Assembly: GCF_011762225.1 (NCBI RefSeq) | Contig: NZ_JAASQI010000007.1 | Span: 1-64,000 of the forward strand | Origin: Pseudochelatococcus lubricantis | GTDB taxonomy: Bacteria > Pseudomonadota > Alphaproteobacteria > Rhizobiales > Beijerinckiaceae | Length of the DNA: 64,000 nucleotides | Reading direction: 5' to 3' | Shown here: one piece after another, positions 43,098 to 51,868 of the stretch | How the letters are laid out: each line of letters opens with the position of its first letter | Numbering within the stretch: the first letter of the stretch is position 1 | The notes under the pieces: model-generated | Told to the model about the DNA's origin: nothing | What the model saw: only the letters and a program-made list of their open reading frames with translations | Database searches by the model: none | Translations under genes and position numbers: made by a program

Positions 43098-43868
43098 TCA
43101 TCCCGCGGTCCATCCGCCGTCCACCATCAGCGACGACCCGGTCATCAGCGCGGATGCGTCCGAAGCGAGGAAGACCGCGGCGCCCATCAGGTCCTCGACC
43201 CGGCCGAGACGGCCGAGCCTGATGCGCGACAGGACGAAGTCGCGGAATGCGGGATCGGAAAGGGCCGGGCGCGTCATCTCGGTTTCGATGAAGGTCGGGC
43301 ACAGGCTGTTGACGCGGATTCCGCGCGGTGCGAGTTCGACCGCGAGCGATTTGGTCATCCCTTCGACGGCGAACTTGGAAATCGTGTAGGCGGACCGTCC
43401 GGCGGCGGCGACATGCCCGGCCTGCGACGAGACGTTGACGATCGCGCCGGCCCGGCCGGCCGAAATCATGCGGCGCGCGGCCGCCTGCGCCACGAAATAG
43501 GCGGCACGCACGTTCAGGCCCATCACTGTATCGAACTCCTCCTCCGTCGCATCGACGAAGGGGCGCGGCCGGTTCGTGCCGGCGTTGTTCACAAGGATGT
43601 CGCACGGCTCGGCGGCGTCCATCGCCTCACGCACGGCATTGCCGTCGCGCACATCCACCGCGCGGCCTTGCGCCGCGCCGCCATGGGCGCGGATCGTCGC
43701 GGCGGCGTCCTCGATCTCATCGGGCGAGCGTGCCCAGAGCGTGACGCGGGCACCCGCCTGGGCGAGCGCGGCGGCAAGCGCGAAGCCGATGCCGCGCCCG
43801 CCGCCGGTCACGATCGCATGGCGGCCGTCGAGGCGAAAGCTCGGCGTGATCGGCACCTGGGGCTGCAT
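43098..43868 (-). CDS. SDR family oxidoreductase 1 of the catabolic array
   Basis: 256 residues, classical SDR. TGGGRGIGFALA cofactor site, NNAGTN, NVSSQAGH and YTISK catalytic residues, and C-terminal GSSLMVDGGWTAG. The Glu- or Asp-poor end of strand 2 (TLWARSPDEI) suggests NADP(H) preference. One of three tandem SDRs that probably carry out successive alcohol/ketone steps on related ring or chain intermediates. Confidence 0.88.
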   Translation of the reverse strand: MQPQVPITPSFRLDGRHAIVTGGGRGIGFALAAALAQAGARVTLWARSPDEIEDAAATIRAHGGAAQGRAVDVRDGNAVREAMDAAEPCDILVNNAGTNRPRPFVDATEEEFDTVMGLNVRAAYFVAQAAARRMISAGRAGAIVNVSSQAGHVAAAGRSAYTISKFAVEGMTKSLAVELAPRGIRVNSLCPTFIETEMTRPALSDPAFRDFVLSRIRLGRLGRVEDLMGAAVFLASDASALMTGSSLMVDGGWTAG

Positions 43869-43895
43869 TGTCCTGTCCCTCCGGATATAGGGCTG

Positions 43896-44651
43896 TCAGT
43901 GAATGTGGATGCCGCCGTTCACGTCGATTTCGCTGCCGGTCATGTAGGCGGACAGATCGGAGCCGAGGAACAGACACACGCCAGCCACGTCCTCGGGCCG
44001 GCCGAAACGGCCGAGCGGAATGCTCTCGACGATCTGCCGCCGCCGCGCCTCATCGAAGGCCCGGGAATTCATGTCGGTGATGATGACGCCGGGATTGACC
44101 GCGTTGACGCGAATGCCCTGTGGGCCGAGTTCGCGCGCCATGCCCTTGACGAGACCCAGCACGCCGCCTTTCGAGGCCGCGTAGTGGGAACCGCCGACGA
44201 AGCCGCCGCCGCGCTGCGCGGCAACGGAGGCGATGCACACGATCGACCCCGACCCCCGGGCGGCCATTGCCGGGATGACCGCCTGCGACATATGCAGGGC
44301 ACCGCGCAGGTTGACGTCCATCAGCAGATCGTAGTCCGCGCGCGCGATGTCCATGACCTTGCGCGACTGGGTGATGCCGGCGTTGTTGACGAGAACGTCG
44401 ATCCGCCCCCAGGCATCCAGCACTTCCTCCGCCAGGGCCTCGCAGGCGGCGCGGTCGGTGACGTCGCAGGTGTATCCCCGCACTTCATCGCCGATGTCCC
44501 GCGCGCGGCGCGGCGCACTGCCTTCCGCCACATCCGTTATCGCGACCCGTGCGCCCGCCGCCGCGAATGCCTTCGCCGTTGCCAGGCCGATGCCGGCGGG
44601 CGAACCCGCGCCCGTGACAATGACGACCTTGTCCCGCATGAGATGCTGCAT
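43896..44651 (-). CDS. SDR family oxidoreductase 2 of the catabolic array
   Basis: 251 residues, classical SDR. Cofactor site TGAGSPAGIGLATA has one extra residue relative to TGxxxGIG; NNAGITQ, ASVAAQRGG and YAASK are intact; Asp after strand 2 (VAITDVAEG) suggests NAD(H). C-terminus EIDVNGGIHIH. It is 27 nt upstream of SDR 1. Confidence 0.87.
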   Translation of the reverse strand: MQHLMRDKVVIVTGAGSPAGIGLATAKAFAAAGARVAITDVAEGSAPRRARDIGDEVRGYTCDVTDRAACEALAEEVLDAWGRIDVLVNNAGITQSRKVMDIARADYDLLMDVNLRGALHMSQAVIPAMAARGSGSIVCIASVAAQRGGGFVGGSHYAASKGGVLGLVKGMARELGPQGIRVNAVNPGVIITDMNSRAFDEARRRQIVESIPLGRFGRPEDVAGVCLFLGSDLSAYMTGSEIDVNGGIHIH

Positions 44652-44694
44652 GCCGATCTCCCGTTTCTCTCCCGGTTGGTGTTGCCGGTTTCCG

Positions 44695-45450
44695 TCACGA
44701 GATCGTCAGGCCGCTGTCAACCCTTATAATATGGCCGGTCGTGCGCGCCGCCTCGTCGGAAGCGAGAAACAGCGCCGCCTGGGCGACATCGCGCGGCTCG
44801 GCAAGGCCGAGCAGGTGCTGCTCGGCGAATTTTTGCGTGGTGGCGTTGGCGGCAAGCTGCTCCATCACCCGGGGCGTGCGTGTCACGCAGGGGGCGACGG
44901 CGTTCACGCGCACCTTGTAGGGCGCATACTCCACCGCCATCGAGCGCGTCAGCGCCGTCACGCCACCCTTGGCGGCGGTGTAGGCGTCCTTGCCGCCCCA
45001 GCCGATCAGGGCCACCACGGAAGAGGCGTTGATGACGGAGCCGCCCCCGGCCTTGATGAGTTCCGGAATGCCGTAGCGGCAAACCAGCCAGGTTCCCAGC
45101 AGATCGAGCCTGATGGCGCGCCAGAATTCGTCGAGAGGCACTTCGGTTACCGGGCCGTCGTGCATCGTGGAGCCGCCGGCGTTGTTGTAGAGGATGTGCA
45201 GCGCGCCGAACGTCTCGACTGCCTGCCGCACGCCGCTTTCGACGCTCTCGGGCTCGGTCACGTCCATGGCAACGAAGCAGGCGCGGCCGCCCGCAGCTTC
45301 GATGAGGCGAACAGTCTCTCCGCCGGCCGTCCCGTCCAGCTCCGCCACCACGACGCTCGCACCCTCGGCAGCAAACAGAATAGCGGCCTCGCGCCCTATT
45401 CCGGCACCGGCTCCGGTGATGAGGGCGATCTTGCCCGCCAGACGCGCCAT
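44695..45450 (-). CDS. SDR family oxidoreductase 3 of the catabolic array
   Basis: 251 residues, classical SDR. TGAGAGIGREAAI, YNNAGGSTMH, NASSVVALIGW and YTAAK are present; strand 2 ends in VAELDG (acidic, NAD(H)-type). First gene of the minus-strand array, divergent from iclR. It starts 312 nt from iclR. Confidence 0.87.
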   Translation of the reverse strand: MARLAGKIALITGAGAGIGREAAILFAAEGASVVVAELDGTAGGETVRLIEAAGGRACFVAMDVTEPESVESGVRQAVETFGALHILYNNAGGSTMHDGPVTEVPLDEFWRAIRLDLLGTWLVCRYGIPELIKAGGGSVINASSVVALIGWGGKDAYTAAKGGVTALTRSMAVEYAPYKVRVNAVAPCVTRTPRVMEQLAANATTQKFAEQHLLGLAEPRDVAQAALFLASDEAARTTGHIIRVDSGLTIS

Positions 45451-45762
45451 AACAACCTCCCTTGTGAACGCGCAACCATTATCGGATAATTATCAGTTGT
45501 CGCATATAATGAGATTTATAACAATTTCCGGACCACGTCAAACTGTTGTATGCATGATCGGGGAGAAAAAGGAGCGGCGCGGTCGCTGCGGGATTCGGCC
45601 GGCGGGGGATATCCGGAAGGGGCCGCAATGCGATGCGGGCCCGGTATGCCCGGACCTGATATGTATGGACCTTATATGCCTGGACCTGGCGGCGGACTTC
45701 AGGGCCGCGCAATGTGATAGGAAGCTACGTCACGATAACCATGTCGGCTCGGATGGAGGATT
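45451..45762. promoter_or_regulatory. Divergent iclR-SDR intergenic region with operator-like site
   Basis: 312 nt. TCGCATATAATGAGA (45500-45514) matches the perfect palindrome upstream of livG at 12 of 15 positions. GATAATTATC (45484-45493) is a further short palindrome. These are candidate IclR binding sites governing both the divergent SDR array and the liv genes. The iclR-proximal half contains a possible short open frame listed separately. Confidence 0.5.
45628..45717 (+). CDS. Possible 29-residue Pro/Gly/Met repeat peptide
   Basis: ATG at 45628 is preceded by GGAAGGGG with 5 nt spacing. The peptide has a period-5 pattern GPGMP-GPDMY-GPYMP-GPGGG, mirrored in DNA by tandem 15-bp units at 45637, 45652, 45667 and 45682, each starting GG(A/G)CC. 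It could be a real small gene or leader peptide ahead of iclR (stop 45 nt before iclR), or a DNA-level repeat without translation. No family. Confidence 0.25.
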   Translation: MRCGPGMPGPDMYGPYMPGPGGGLQGRAM

Positions 45763-46611
45763 ATGAGACCAGCAAATGATACGGAAACCCGCATGACGAG
45801 CCTGGACAAGATGCTGGGCATTCTGGACCTGTTCGACGATGACAAGGTCGGTGTGCAGCTTGAGGATGTCATGCAGCTCACGCGCCTCTCGCGGGCGACG
45901 GCCTACCGCTATCTGCAGTCTCTCTCGAAGGCCGGCGTCCTCGCGCCGGCGACCGGCAACACCTACGTGCTGGGGCCGCGGGTGATCGAGCTGGACAGGC
46001 TGATGCGGCTGACCGATCCCCTCCTGACCAACGCCAGCCCGGTCATGCACGAGGTGGCGGGCGCGCTTCGGATCAACTTCATGCTGTGCAGCTATTATGG
46101 AAACAAGGTGATGTGCGCCGACCTCGCCTGGCCGGACGAAAGTCTCACCCGGTTCTATGAGCGCGGCCGCCCCATGCCGATGTTCCGCGGCGCGATGGCA
46201 AAGGTGATCCTGTCCAATCTCACGCCCTACCAGCTGCGCAGCATCATGCTCTGGCACGCCGACGAGATCCGCGCCGCCGGCCTTGGATCGAACTGGGACG
46301 AGTTCCGCACGACGATGTCGCGCATGCGCAAGGAGGGATGCGTCGTCACCCACGGCGAGGTCATACCCGATCTCGTCGGCATCGGCGCGCCGATCTTCGA
46401 TCCCGACAAACGGGTGCTCGGCAGTCTGGTGATGATCCTGCGGGAGGAGACTTTCGCGCACTCCGGCGAGGAACTGATGCGCCGGCACGTGATCGACGCG
46501 GCCGTACGCATCGATGCGAAACTTGCCAGCGTCGCCGAGAAAACCGGCATGCCGGCCCTGCCCGCAAGGCCGCGGCGTGGCAACGTTCTCCGAAACGGCG
46601 GAGCGGCATGA
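45763..46611 (+). CDS. IclR-family transcriptional regulator
   Basis: 282 residues. Winged helix at about 15-75 (LDKMLGILDLFDDD, LTRLSRATAYRYLQSLSKAGVL), followed by the IclR effector domain with the conserved core KVMCADLAWP, GRPMPMFRGAMAKVILSNL and KEGCVVTHGEVIPDLVGIGAPIFD. Good ribosome site GGAGG 4 nt before the ATG. Divergent from the SDR-CoA-synthetase-liv array and almost certainly its regulator. Effector unknown, presumably the imported acid. Confidence 0.9.
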   Translation: MRPANDTETRMTSLDKMLGILDLFDDDKVGVQLEDVMQLTRLSRATAYRYLQSLSKAGVLAPATGNTYVLGPRVIELDRLMRLTDPLLTNASPVMHEVAGALRINFMLCSYYGNKVMCADLAWPDESLTRFYERGRPMPMFRGAMAKVILSNLTPYQLRSIMLWHADEIRAAGLGSNWDEFRTTMSRMRKEGCVVTHGEVIPDLVGIGAPIFDPDKRVLGSLVMILREETFAHSGEELMRRHVIDAAVRIDAKLASVAEKTGMPALPARPRRGNVLRNGGAA

Positions 46612-46719
46612 GCCCCGCCGGCCGCCGTAGCCGGAACTCCCGATAATTCATTGAATATCAATCCGTTATCAAAAGCTCACACTTTGCCCTTCCAAATTTC
46701 ATAAAATATATAGAATTAG

Positions 46720-46747
46720 TTGACATAAAAGCGACCGCTTGTAACAC
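46720..46747 (+). promoter_or_regulatory. Candidate promoter of the monooxygenase-SsuCAB operon
   Basis: TTGACA (46720-46725) and TAACAC (46742-46747), 16-nt spacer, about 95 nt before the start codon in the AT-rich half of the 231-nt gap after iclR. Perfect -35, modest -10. Confidence 0.45.
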
Positions 46748-46842
46748 TCGCGATGACGTTCGGGTACGCAGCCGTGCCAGCCCGACGAATCCGGGTTCCT
46801 CCGTCCGGATGTCCATTTCCTGCGGTGTTACAAGGAGTTGAA

Positions 46843-48186
46843 ATGTCGCGCAAAATCAGGCTTGGAGCCTTTCTCCCGGGTGGCGGCCAGCATATCGCTT
46901 CCTGGCGTCATCCCGACCAGCCGGCCGACGGGGCGGTGAGTTTCGACTTCCATCGCCAACTCGCCCAGATTGCCGAGCGCGGCCTGTTCGATGCCTACTT
47001 TCTGGCCGACGGCCTTTCCGTCGCCATCGGCGGCAAGGAGGGCGGCAATGCCAAGGCGGCCGGCTTCGAGCCGCTGACGCTGTTTTCGGCGCTTGCGCCG
47101 CTTACCACCCATCTCGGCTTCATCGCCACCGCCACCACGACCTATGAGGAGCCCTTCACCACCGCCCGCAAGTTCGCCTCGCTGGACCTGATCTCCGGCG
47201 GCCGGGCAGGCTGGAACGTGGTGACCACGGTAGGCGACGACACCGCCCGCAACTTCAACCTCGACCACCAGCTTCCCCATGCCGATCGGTATGATCGGGC
47301 GCGCGAATACGTGGAGGTAGTGACCGCCCTGTGGGATAGCTGGGAGGATGACGCCTTCATTCGCGACAAGGCGTCCGGCCGCTTCCTCGACAGGGACAAG
47401 GTCCACGCCATCGACCATCGCGGCCGGCATTTCCGCGTGCAGGGGCCGCTGAACATCTCGCGCTCGCCGCAGGGACAACCGGTGATCGTGCAGGCGGGTT
47501 CGTCCGAGGCGGGCCGCCAGCTTGCGGCGGAAACGGCGGAGGTGATCTTCACCGCCCACCAGACGCTCGACTCCGCGCAGGAATTCTATCGCGACATCAA
47601 GCGCCGCGCCAGGGCTGCGGGCCGCAATCCGGACCATGTGCTCATCATGCCCGGCTTCGCCCCCTTCGTCGGGCGGACAGAGGAAGAGGCGCGCGAGAAA
47701 TACCGCGCCCTCACCGATCTGATCGTTCCGGAAGACGGCGTGGCGCTCCTCAACTCCCTCACCGGCGGCACGCTCGACCTTTCCGGCTATCCGCTGGACG
47801 GCCCCCTGCCCCCGGCGACAGAGACCGAGGGCAACAAGAGCCGGCAGGTACTCATCCGCCAGATCGCCGATGAGAACAACTTCACCATCCGCGAGCTTTA
47901 TTCGTGGATCGCGACGGCGCGCGGCCATTACACCTTCGTGGGCTCGGCCCTCCAGACCGCCGACAAGCTGCAGGAGTGGTTCGAGAACGAAGCCGCCGAC
48001 GGCTTCAACGTCCTGCCGCCCTATCTGCCCACCGCGCTTGAGGATTTCATCGATCTGGTGGTGCCGGAGCTGCAGCGGCGCAACCTGTTCCGCACCGCCT
48101 ACGAGGGGCGGACGCTGCGCGAGAATCTTGGCCTGCCCAAGCCGGAAAACCGCTGGAGCCGCCCCGCCGTGCAGGCGGCGGAGTGA
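46843..48186 (+). CDS. NtaA/SnaA/DszA-family FMN-dependent monooxygenase
   Basis: 447 residues, bacterial luciferase-like TIM barrel. The N-terminus IRLGAFLPGGGQHIASWRHPD, the FAQI-type AERGLFDAYFLADGLS, LTTHLGFIATATTTYEEPFTTARKF and SGGRAGWNVVTT are diagnostic of the NtaA/DszA group, which oxygenates with FMNH2 supplied by a separate reductase. No reductase gene lies nearby. AAGGAG precedes the ATG at 46843. First gene of an operon with a sulfonate-type ABC transporter, pointing to desulfurisation or C-N cleavage of an organosulfur or nitrogen compound. Confidence 0.88.
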   Translation: MSRKIRLGAFLPGGGQHIASWRHPDQPADGAVSFDFHRQLAQIAERGLFDAYFLADGLSVAIGGKEGGNAKAAGFEPLTLFSALAPLTTHLGFIATATTTYEEPFTTARKFASLDLISGGRAGWNVVTTVGDDTARNFNLDHQLPHADRYDRAREYVEVVTALWDSWEDDAFIRDKASGRFLDRDKVHAIDHRGRHFRVQGPLNISRSPQGQPVIVQAGSSEAGRQLAAETAEVIFTAHQTLDSAQEFYRDIKRRARAAGRNPDHVLIMPGFAPFVGRTEEEAREKYRALTDLIVPEDGVALLNSLTGGTLDLSGYPLDGPLPPATETEGNKSRQVLIRQIADENNFTIRELYSWIATARGHYTFVGSALQTADKLQEWFENEAADGFNVLPPYLPTALEDFIDLVVPELQRRNLFRTAYEGRTLRENLGLPKPENRWSRPAVQAAE

Positions 48187-48211
48187 GCATCTCACACAGA
48201 AGGAGAACGAC

Positions 48212-49057
48212 ATGAGCGTTCAGGACGTGAACAGCACCGTCGTCGCCCTCAACGGTGAGGAAGAAACCGGCGGCCAAAAGCCGCTGCAGTCCTTGCTGGA
48301 GGGGGCCGGGCGTTTCCTTTCCCGCTACGGACTGCTCATCGGTTTCCTGCTGCTGTGGCATGTGGCCAGCATCCAGCGCTGGGTGAACCCCTCCGTCTTC
48401 CCGCCTCTGGATGACATTGCCGCCGCCTTCTGGCGCGGCATGACGCAAGGCTCGCTGCTGGCGGACCTGGGCATCAGCCTGCAGCGATCGGGCATCGCCT
48501 TCGTGGCTGCCGTGGCGGTGGCCGTTCCGCTCGGCCTTTTCATGGGACAGATCCGGGCGGTGGAGCGGGCGCTGGACCCCATTCTCCAGCTCTTCCGCCA
48601 GACGTCGGCGCTGGCCCTCTACCCGGTTTTCATCCTGCTGCTGGGGCTCGGGGAGTTGTCGAAGGTGTTCGTCATCTTCTGGGCCACGATATTCCCGCTC
48701 CTGCTGTCCACCATCGGCGGCGTGAAGGAGGTGGACCCCAAGCTGGTGGAGATGGCACGGGTTTACGGCGCCTCGCGCCTGCAGGTGTTCCGCCGGGTCG
48801 TGCTGCCCGGGGCGCTGCCCTCCATATTCGTGGGCCTGCGCCTGTCGGCGACGATGGCGTTGCTGATGCTGATCGCCTCCGAGATGATCGGCGCGAACCA
48901 GGGCCTCGGCTTCCAGGTGATGAACGCCCAGTTCAACTTCCAGATCCCGTTGATGTTCTCGGCCATCTTCCTGCTCGCGGCGCTGGGGCTCGCGGCCAAC
49001 TACACCATCGTTCTCCTGCAGCGGCGCCTGTGCCGGTGGAGCAACGCCCCCGTCTGA
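48212..49057 (+). CDS. ssuC: ABC permease (SsuC/TauC type)
   Basis: 281 residues, six helices. BPD_transp_1 features: ISLQRSGIAFVAAVAVAVPLGLFMG and the EAA loop VDPKLVEMARVYGASRLQVFRRVVLPGALP (read in pieces). AGGAG lies 8 nt before the ATG at 48212, 25 nt after the monooxygenase. Membrane component of a sulfonate/nitrate/taurine importer. Confidence 0.88.
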   Translation: MSVQDVNSTVVALNGEEETGGQKPLQSLLEGAGRFLSRYGLLIGFLLLWHVASIQRWVNPSVFPPLDDIAAAFWRGMTQGSLLADLGISLQRSGIAFVAAVAVAVPLGLFMGQIRAVERALDPILQLFRQTSALALYPVFILLLGLGELSKVFVIFWATIFPLLLSTIGGVKEVDPKLVEMARVYGASRLQVFRRVVLPGALPSIFVGLRLSATMALLMLIASEMIGANQGLGFQVMNAQFNFQIPLMFSAIFLLAALGLAANYTIVLLQRRLCRWSNAPV

Positions 49058-49093
49058 CGCACTTTTCCCGTTCTCTACCAGAAAGGCACGACC

Positions 49094-50116
49094 ATGACCT
49101 TTTCCTTCCGCAAGCTTGGCGCGGCCGCGCTTCTCGCCGCCGGCCTCGCAGCATCCGGCATCGCGCCCGCCTTCGCCGGTACCTCCGCTTCCCCGGCCGA
49201 TGCGTCCGACCCCTACACCTTCCGCTTTCTCCCCAACCGCGGCAGCGTCAGCCCGCACGAGTTGGCGGAGGTGCTGGGCTACTATGAGCCCTATGGCATC
49301 AAGCTGGAGAACAAGGGGTTCGCCGGTGGCGGGCCGGAGACGCTGTTCGCCCTTGCCGGCGGCAGCATCGATCTCGGTTCCGCCGCCACCTCGGCGGTCT
49401 TGAACTCCATCGCCGGCGGTAACGACTTCCTCATCGCCTATCCGTCCAATGGCATCAAGAAGGGCGTGGAAAGCGTCTTCTACGTGCTGGAGGACAGCCC
49501 GATCAAGACCATCGAGGACCTGAAGGGCAAGACCATCTCGGTCAACACACTCGGCGCGCACCTCGACTACACCATCCGCGAAGCCTTCCACCAGAAGGGG
49601 CTGCCGCCGAAATCCGCCAAGCTGGTGGTGGTGCCGGGCCCGCAGCTCGAACAGACGCTGCGCGCGAAGCAGGTGGACGTCGCCGGCATCGGCTATTGGC
49701 AGACCACCTTCGGCGGCCAGCTCGAAGCCAATGGCGGTGTGCGGCCGATCTTCACCGATACCGATGTGCTGGGCGAACTCGCCGGCGGTTTCGTGGTGTT
49801 CCGCCGCGATTTCGCCGAGGCGCACCCGAAGGCCGCCCGCTACTTCGTCGAGGGCGCGGCCCGCGCGGCGGACTGGGCGCGCGAGAACCCGGAGGAGGCG
49901 CGCAAGGTGGTCGGCAAGCTTCTCGACTCGCGCGGCGAGGATGGCGGGCTGGCGAAATTCTGGCTCGGCTTCGGTCTCCAGCCCGGCGCGCCGATCACCG
50001 ATCGCGACGTGGGCTTCTGGGTGGAGGCTCTCTCGCGCGAAGGAACCCTGCCCGCCGGCAAGATCAACGTGTCCGGGATTATCTTCCGGCCCGCTTCCGC
50101 CAAGGCGGGGAACTGA
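49094..50116 (+). CDS. ssuA: ABC substrate-binding protein (SsuA/TauA/NMT1 type)
   Basis: 340 residues with signal peptide (LGAAALLAAGLAASGIAPAFA). The periplasmic-binding fold of the NMT1/SsuA family is shown by GYYEPYGIKLENKGFAGGGPE, LAGGSIDLGSAATSAVLNSI and LKGKTISVNTLGAHLDY. No Cys for lipid attachment. Placed between permease and ATPase genes. Ligand class is sulfonate-like by association with the monooxygenase, not proven. Confidence 0.85.
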   Translation: MTFSFRKLGAAALLAAGLAASGIAPAFAGTSASPADASDPYTFRFLPNRGSVSPHELAEVLGYYEPYGIKLENKGFAGGGPETLFALAGGSIDLGSAATSAVLNSIAGGNDFLIAYPSNGIKKGVESVFYVLEDSPIKTIEDLKGKTISVNTLGAHLDYTIREAFHQKGLPPKSAKLVVVPGPQLEQTLRAKQVDVAGIGYWQTTFGGQLEANGGVRPIFTDTDVLGELAGGFVVFRRDFAEAHPKAARYFVEGAARAADWARENPEEARKVVGKLLDSRGEDGGLAKFWLGFGLQPGAPITDRDVGFWVEALSREGTLPAGKINVSGIIFRPASAKAGN

Positions 50117-50124
50117 GGTCCGCC

Positions 50125-50931
50125 ATGACAGCCGCAGCGCTTTCCGCCAACGGCTCTTCCCCCGCTTCCACGCGGGGGGAGGTCTCGATCCGGGATCTCT
50201 CCAAGTCCTTCCGCATTGCCGGCCGCGATTTCCCGGTGATACGCAACCTGAATGTCGCGATCGGCGCCGGGGAGAGCCTGGTCATCGTCGGTGCCAGCGG
50301 CTCCGGCAAGACGACGCTGCTGCGCATCCTCGCGGGGCTGGAAACGGCCGACGCCGGCGATGTGCGGGTCAGCGGCCGTCAGGTCAGCGGCGTCGGCGCG
50401 GAGCGGGCGATGATCTTCCAGGAGCCGCGCCTGCTTCCCTGGGTGAACGTGCTCGGCAATGTGGCCTTCGGGCTGGAGCTGCGGCAGGGGGCGCGCAAGG
50501 TGCCGCGCAGGGAGGCCGAGGCGCAGGCGCGGCACTACCTTTCTCTCGTGGGGCTCACCGATTTCGCCGATGCCTTCCCGCGCCAGCTCTCCGGGGGCAT
50601 GGCGCAACGGGTGGGCATTGCCCGCGCACTGGCGGTGCAGCCGGAGATCCTGCTGCTGGACGAACCCTTCGGGGCACTCGACGCCATGACCAGAATCACC
50701 ATGCAGAACGAACTGACCCGCATCTGGCACGAGGAACAGGTGACCATGGTGCTGGTGACGCACGATCTGGAAGAGGCGGTTTATCTGGCCGACCGGGTGC
50801 TCGTTCTGCCGAAGGAGAAGCATCGCGCACCCCGGCTGCTCGACATTGATCTGCCCCGTCCGCGTGACCGCAGTTCCCCGGCGTTCACGCGCTATCGCGA
50901 GGCGCTGCTGCAGGAGTTCGGCCTGCATTGA
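50125..50931 (+). CDS. ssuB: ABC ATPase (SsuB/TauB type)
   Basis: 268 residues. Walker [11 protein letters not shown]-loop FQEPRLLPW, signature [15 protein letters not shown], Walker [13 protein letters not shown] and switch [15 protein letters not shown], the standard SsuB/TauB pattern. Start 8 nt after the ssuA stop. The stop codon lies within a perfect 24-nt palindrome that probably forms the transcript end. Confidence 0.9.
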   Translation: MTAAALSANGSSPASTRGEVSIRDLSKSFRIAGRDFPVIRNLNVAIGAGESLVIVGASGSGKTTLLRILAGLETADAGDVRVSGRQVSGVGAERAMIFQEPRLLPWVNVLGNVAFGLELRQGARKVPRREAEAQARHYLSLVGLTDFADAFPRQLSGGMAQRVGIARALAVQPEILLLDEPFGALDAMTRITMQNELTRIWHEEQVTMVLVTHDLEEAVYLADRVLVLPKEKHRAPRLLDIDLPRPRDRSSPAFTRYREALLQEFGLH

Positions 50932-50946
50932 CGGCCGTCAATGCAG
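50923..50946. terminator. Perfect 24-nt palindrome overlapping the ssuB stop
   Basis: Half-site CTGCATTGACGG (50923-50934) is followed directly by its reverse complement, with no loop base, covering the TGA at 50929-50931. Two weaker stems follow (CTTCGG/CCGAAG near 50965-50987 and GCCCC/GGGGC near 50986-51000). Probably a two-way transcription end between convergent ssuB and the dehydrogenase, although a protein-binding site is possible. Confidence 0.6.
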
Positions 50947-51043
50947 CGGGTTTGCATAAACGAACTTCGGCATCCTCCCGCCGAAGCCCCCGTGCGGGGC
51001 CGTCCTCAGCCGGCCCGGGGGATGGTGTGGTGCGCCGGTGGTG

Positions 51044-51862
51044 TCAGGGATTCGGCTTTTCATCGTCCGGATGCCCCAGTTCGCAGAACCAGCCCCCCAG
51101 ATATTTCACCGCCGCCGCCTTCGGATCGGGCAAGGGCGTCCTTGCCTCGACTGCTGCCCGGAACGGTTCCGAGCTGTCCCGCGGAATGTAGCCCAGGTGG
51201 CTGGCGCCGCCGTTGTCCACGGTCTTCACCTTGTTGTCCGACAGGCCGAACGAGATGGTGTGGCCGACGCGCGGCGCGGTCAGCGACGCCTCGACCAGCC
51301 GGATGCAATCGGCGAAGGACAGGTAGGACCAGAGCATGCGCCGGTCGGCCGGTTCGGGGAAGGACGAGAAGATACGCAGACAAACGGATTCGATGCCGAA
51401 CTTGTCCCAGTAAAGGCGGCTCAGGCTCTCGACGAAGTTCTTCGACACTCCGTACAGGCTGTCGGGCCGCACGGGCGCATCGACGCCGATGTGGGCCTCG
51501 ATCTCGTGATAGCCGATGGCATGCACCGAGGATGCATAGACGACACGTCGCGCGCCATGTTTCCGCGCACCTTCGTAGACATGATAAGAGCCGCGGATAT
51601 TGGCGTCGAGAATGGTCTGCCAGGGCGATTCCAGCGATGCGCCGCCGAAATGGACGATCGCATCGCAATCGCGGGTCGCCTCGATAGTGGCCTCCATGTC
51701 GGCGAGATCGAAAACAGCCTGTTCCTCGTTGGATGCAAGATCATCGAAGGCGTTTCGCGCGCCCAGCCTGATCTTGCCGGCGAGCGGCGCCAGACCCTTG
51801 CGCAGTTCCGTGCCCAGCCGGCCGGCGGCGCCCGTGAGAAGAATGCGTTCGTAACGTGCCAT
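51044..51862 (-). CDS. NAD-dependent epimerase/dehydratase, uronate-dehydrogenase-like
   Basis: 272 residues, extended SDR. TGAAGRLGTELRKGL cofactor motif, ADMEATIEATRDCDAIVHFGG, YASSVHAIGYH and catalytic YGVSK. Sequence style (LLTGAAGRLGTELR, IVHFGG, HAIGYH) is that of bacterial uronate dehydrogenases, which oxidise galacturonate or glucuronate to aldaro-lactones. Assignment to family is firm, to substrate moderate. It lies 6 nt downstream of the aminotransferase in a minus-strand unit with hyuAB. Confidence 0.8.
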   Translation of the reverse strand: MARYERILLTGAAGRLGTELRKGLAPLAGKIRLGARNAFDDLASNEEQAVFDLADMEATIEATRDCDAIVHFGGASLESPWQTILDANIRGSYHVYEGARKHGARRVVYASSVHAIGYHEIEAHIGVDAPVRPDSLYGVSKNFVESLSRLYWDKFGIESVCLRIFSSFPEPADRRMLWSYLSFADCIRLVEASLTAPRVGHTISFGLSDNKVKTVDNGGASHLGYIPRDSSEPFRAAVEARTPLPDPKAAAVKYLGGWFCELGHPDDEKPNP

Positions 51863-51868
51863 AACGAT

